From Microvirga sp. (GTDB taxonomy: Bacteria; Pseudomonadota; Alphaproteobacteria; Rhizobiales; Beijerinckiaceae), in the NCBI RefSeq assembly GCF_014699075.1, contig NZ_JACXAB010000011.1, positions 1 through 64,000 on the forward strand: a stretch of 64,000 bases of DNA. Direction: 5' to 3'. Every line of letters starts with the position of its first letter. Within the stretch, counting starts at the first letter, position 1. The notes under the pieces were generated by a model that was given only the letters and a program-made list of their open reading frames with translations, was not told the origin of the DNA and did not search any database. Below, one piece after another: positions 62,609-64,000 of the stretch. A program made the position numbers and the translations under genes.

Positions 62609-63547
62609 ATGTCCCCGACATCCACCACGGCCCGTCTTGAGCCGGGCTTCGCCTCCGCTTTTGCCGCCCTCTGCCTGGGCGCCGTGGCCATGGGCATTTC
62701 CCCGATCTTCGTCCGCTTCGCCTCCGCCGACATGGGCGGAACCCCGGCCGATGTGGGGCCCTTCGCCAGCGCCTTCTGGCGCGTCTCGCTCTGCCTGCCC
62801 CTGCTCTATGCCTGGATGCGCATCGAGGAGAGGCGCGCGCCGGCCGGCACGCCGAGGGTTCGCTTTTCCAAGGCCAGTATTTTCGGCGGCATCGTCTTTG
62901 CCGGCGATCTGTTCTTCTGGCACCTGGCGATTCTCAAGACGACGGTGGCCAACGCCACGTTCTTTGCCACCATGGCGCCGCTCTTCGTCGTGCTGACCGT
63001 TTGGCTCGTGCTCCGCCAGCGGGTCTCGCGAGGCACGTTCCTCGGCTTGGGCCTCTGCCTCCTCGGCGGCGCAGCCCTGATCGGCCAGAGCCTCCAGGCG
63101 GATCCGGCCCGGATCGAGGGCGATCTCTACGGGGTCGCCACGGCCTTCTTCTTCGGCATGTATTTCCTGGCCGCCAGTCGGGCGCGCAAGACGGCGGGCG
63201 CCGCGCGGATAACCTTTGAGGCGGGGCTCATCACCTCGGCCATTCTTCTCGTTATCGCCGTCCTGTTCGACACGCGGGTGATCCCGCAGACGGGGCAAGG
63301 CATCGCGGCGCTGCTCGCCATGTCCTATGTCAGCCATGCGGGAGGCCAGGGTCTTCTCGCCATCGCGCTCGGACGGCTGCCGGCGACCTTCTCGTCCCTG
63401 GTGATTTTCCTGGAGGCGATTGCCGCAGCCGTGTTCGGCTGGGCCGTGCTGGGGGAGGCGCTGACGCCGGTCCAGGCCTTGGGCGGCGCCCTGATCCTGT
63501 TCGGCATCTGGGTGGCTCGCCCAAAACCCGAAGCGCAGGCCAGTTAA
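62609..63547 (+). CDS. DMT superfamily (EamA) transporter
   Basis: 312 aa with ten membrane helices in two EamA repeats. GAVAMGISPIFVRFASADMG opens the first repeat, and the second ends with EAIAAAVFGWAVLGEALTP and GGALILFGIW. EamA proteins are mostly amino-acid or metabolite exporters; substrate unknown. It diverges from the amidohydrolase gene. Confidence 0.9.
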   Translation: MSPTSTTARLEPGFASAFAALCLGAVAMGISPIFVRFASADMGGTPADVGPFASAFWRVSLCLPLLYAWMRIEERRAPAGTPRVRFSKASIFGGIVFAGDLFFWHLAILKTTVANATFFATMAPLFVVLTVWLVLRQRVSRGTFLGLGLCLLGGAALIGQSLQADPARIEGDLYGVATAFFFGMYFLAASRARKTAGAARITFEAGLITSAILLVIAVLFDTRVIPQTGQGIAALLAMSYVSHAGGQGLLAIALGRLPATFSSLVIFLEAIAAAVFGWAVLGEALTPVQALGGALILFGIWVARPKPEAQAS

Positions 63548-63749
63548 GCCGCACCGAGCCTCCCCGAACGGGGAGCAACATCCGCCTTCGAACCCGCTCC
63601 CTGTGTCGCTGAGGCCATGCAGGCGGCAAATTCTTCCACCCGCCGGCTCGAAGGTCTTGCTCCTGGGGCGCATCTGGCCGACAACGATTCGCCAAAGTTC
63701 TTGACCCATTGTGCGATTTCATTCCTTTCGATTCGACCAAACCAAATCC

Positions 63750-64000
63750 ATGAAGGCCTTCACCCTCCCATCGTCTGCTGTCTGCCGGCGAAGCCTTGCA
63801 CTCGCGGCGTTTGTCCTGAGCGGGTGCCTCATGGCCGCTTCTCCCGCGAAGGCGGACCTGCGGCTGTGCAACATGACCTCGAGCCGGGTCGGCATCGCGC
63901 TCGGCTATCGGGACGCGCAAGGGTGGGTGACGGAGGGCTGGTGGAATCTCACCGCCCGTGGCTGCGAGACCCTGCTGAAGGGCCAGCTCGCCGGGCGCTT
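63750..64000 (+). CDS. DUF1036 family exported protein (cut by window edge)
   Basis: First 83 codons only; continues past the window. A signal peptide (SLALAAFVLSGC up to SPAKA, about residue 35) is followed by LRLCNMTSSRVGIALGYRDA and GWVTEGWWNLTARGCETLL, the DUF1036 blocks. The family is small, periplasmic or outer-membrane, and of unknown function. The ATG at 63750 is chosen because it starts the signal peptide. Confidence 0.85.
   Translation, partial: MKAFTLPSSAVCRRSLALAAFVLSGCLMAASPAKADLRLCNMTSSRVGIALGYRDAQGWVTEGWWNLTARGCETLLKGQLAGR

Noticed and set aside
1..64000. tRNA genes, CRISPR arrays, insertion sequences and prophage genes
   Set aside because: No cloverleaf or TPsiC-like GGTTCGAATCC stretch, no regular direct repeats with spacers, and no transposase or integrase frames were seen.

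Overview
This 64 kb window is chromosomal core genome from a high-GC alphaproteobacterium of the order Hyphomicrobiales (Rhizobiales). Microvirga or a Methylobacteriaceae-like lineage is my best guess, from gene content and repeat style. Lineage markers are the alphaproteobacterial cell-cycle and chromosome proteins GapR, TrcR and an RcdA/DUF1465 homologue, many small DUF families typical of the order (DUF1192, DUF465, DUF1244, DUF4164, DUF1036), three-subunit transhydrogenase next to an aa3-type subunit IV gene, and a 6S RNA gene next to fthC. I see no prophage, insertion sequence, CRISPR array, rRNA or tRNA.

Layout. 1-16.8 kb is almost entirely minus strand and reads, in transcription order, yebC, ruvC, ruvA, two paralogous small membrane proteins, ruvB, ybgC, tolQ, tolR, tolA, tolB, pal, cpoB, tilS and ftsH (cut by the window edge). 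This DNA-repair plus Tol-Pal envelope block is interrupted by plus-strand genes: an NTF2-like protein between ybgC and tolQ, and a phospholipase D/HdeD pair between tolB and pal. 15.4-20.8 kb holds a tandem HD-GYP protein, ExoD, YmdB, fthC, 6S RNA, a damaged GNAT gene, zapA and a DUF4164 gene. 21-30 kb is a plus-strand central-carbon cluster (tkt, gap, pgk, fba) followed by a ThiE-like protein, a Sel1-repeat protein and a SuhB-type phosphatase.

29.4-37.4 kb carries a TolQ/MotA-like plus OmpA/MotB-like envelope pair, an MsbA-like ABC exporter, rpmE, an RcdA-like protein, DUF1192, a quinone oxidoreductase and TrcR. 37.7-45.4 kb has prpE, a TauE/SafE permease, two divergent DUF465 genes, purEK, rpsU, a TPR lipoprotein, a nucleotidyltransferase and a GNAT. 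45.6-55.3 kb is minus strand: pntB, pntAB, pntAA, a CoxIV-like gene, a glycosyltransferase, an ABC1/UbiB kinase, a hydrolase-cyclase fusion and oligoendopeptidase F. 55.6-64 kb holds two cell-wall enzymes (L,D-transpeptidase and M15-type peptidase), a DUF1989 protein, a thioesterase, gapR, DUF1244, N-formylglutamate amidohydrolase, an EamA transporter and the start of a DUF1036 protein.

The most distinctive non-coding content is at least four families of dispersed inverted repeats in the spacers. One (GCATCGG/GCATCGTGCGG palindromes) recurs at four loci and forms a nested structure filling the whole hdeD-tolB spacer. The best leads are this repeat system, the tandem membrane paralogues coupled inside ruvAB, the GNAT frame that runs through the 6S RNA gene, the alpha/beta-hydrolase-class III cyclase fusion, and a perfect 16-bp palindrome abutting the ribosome binding site of the glycosyltransferase. 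No clearly new multi-gene system such as a defence island is visible.
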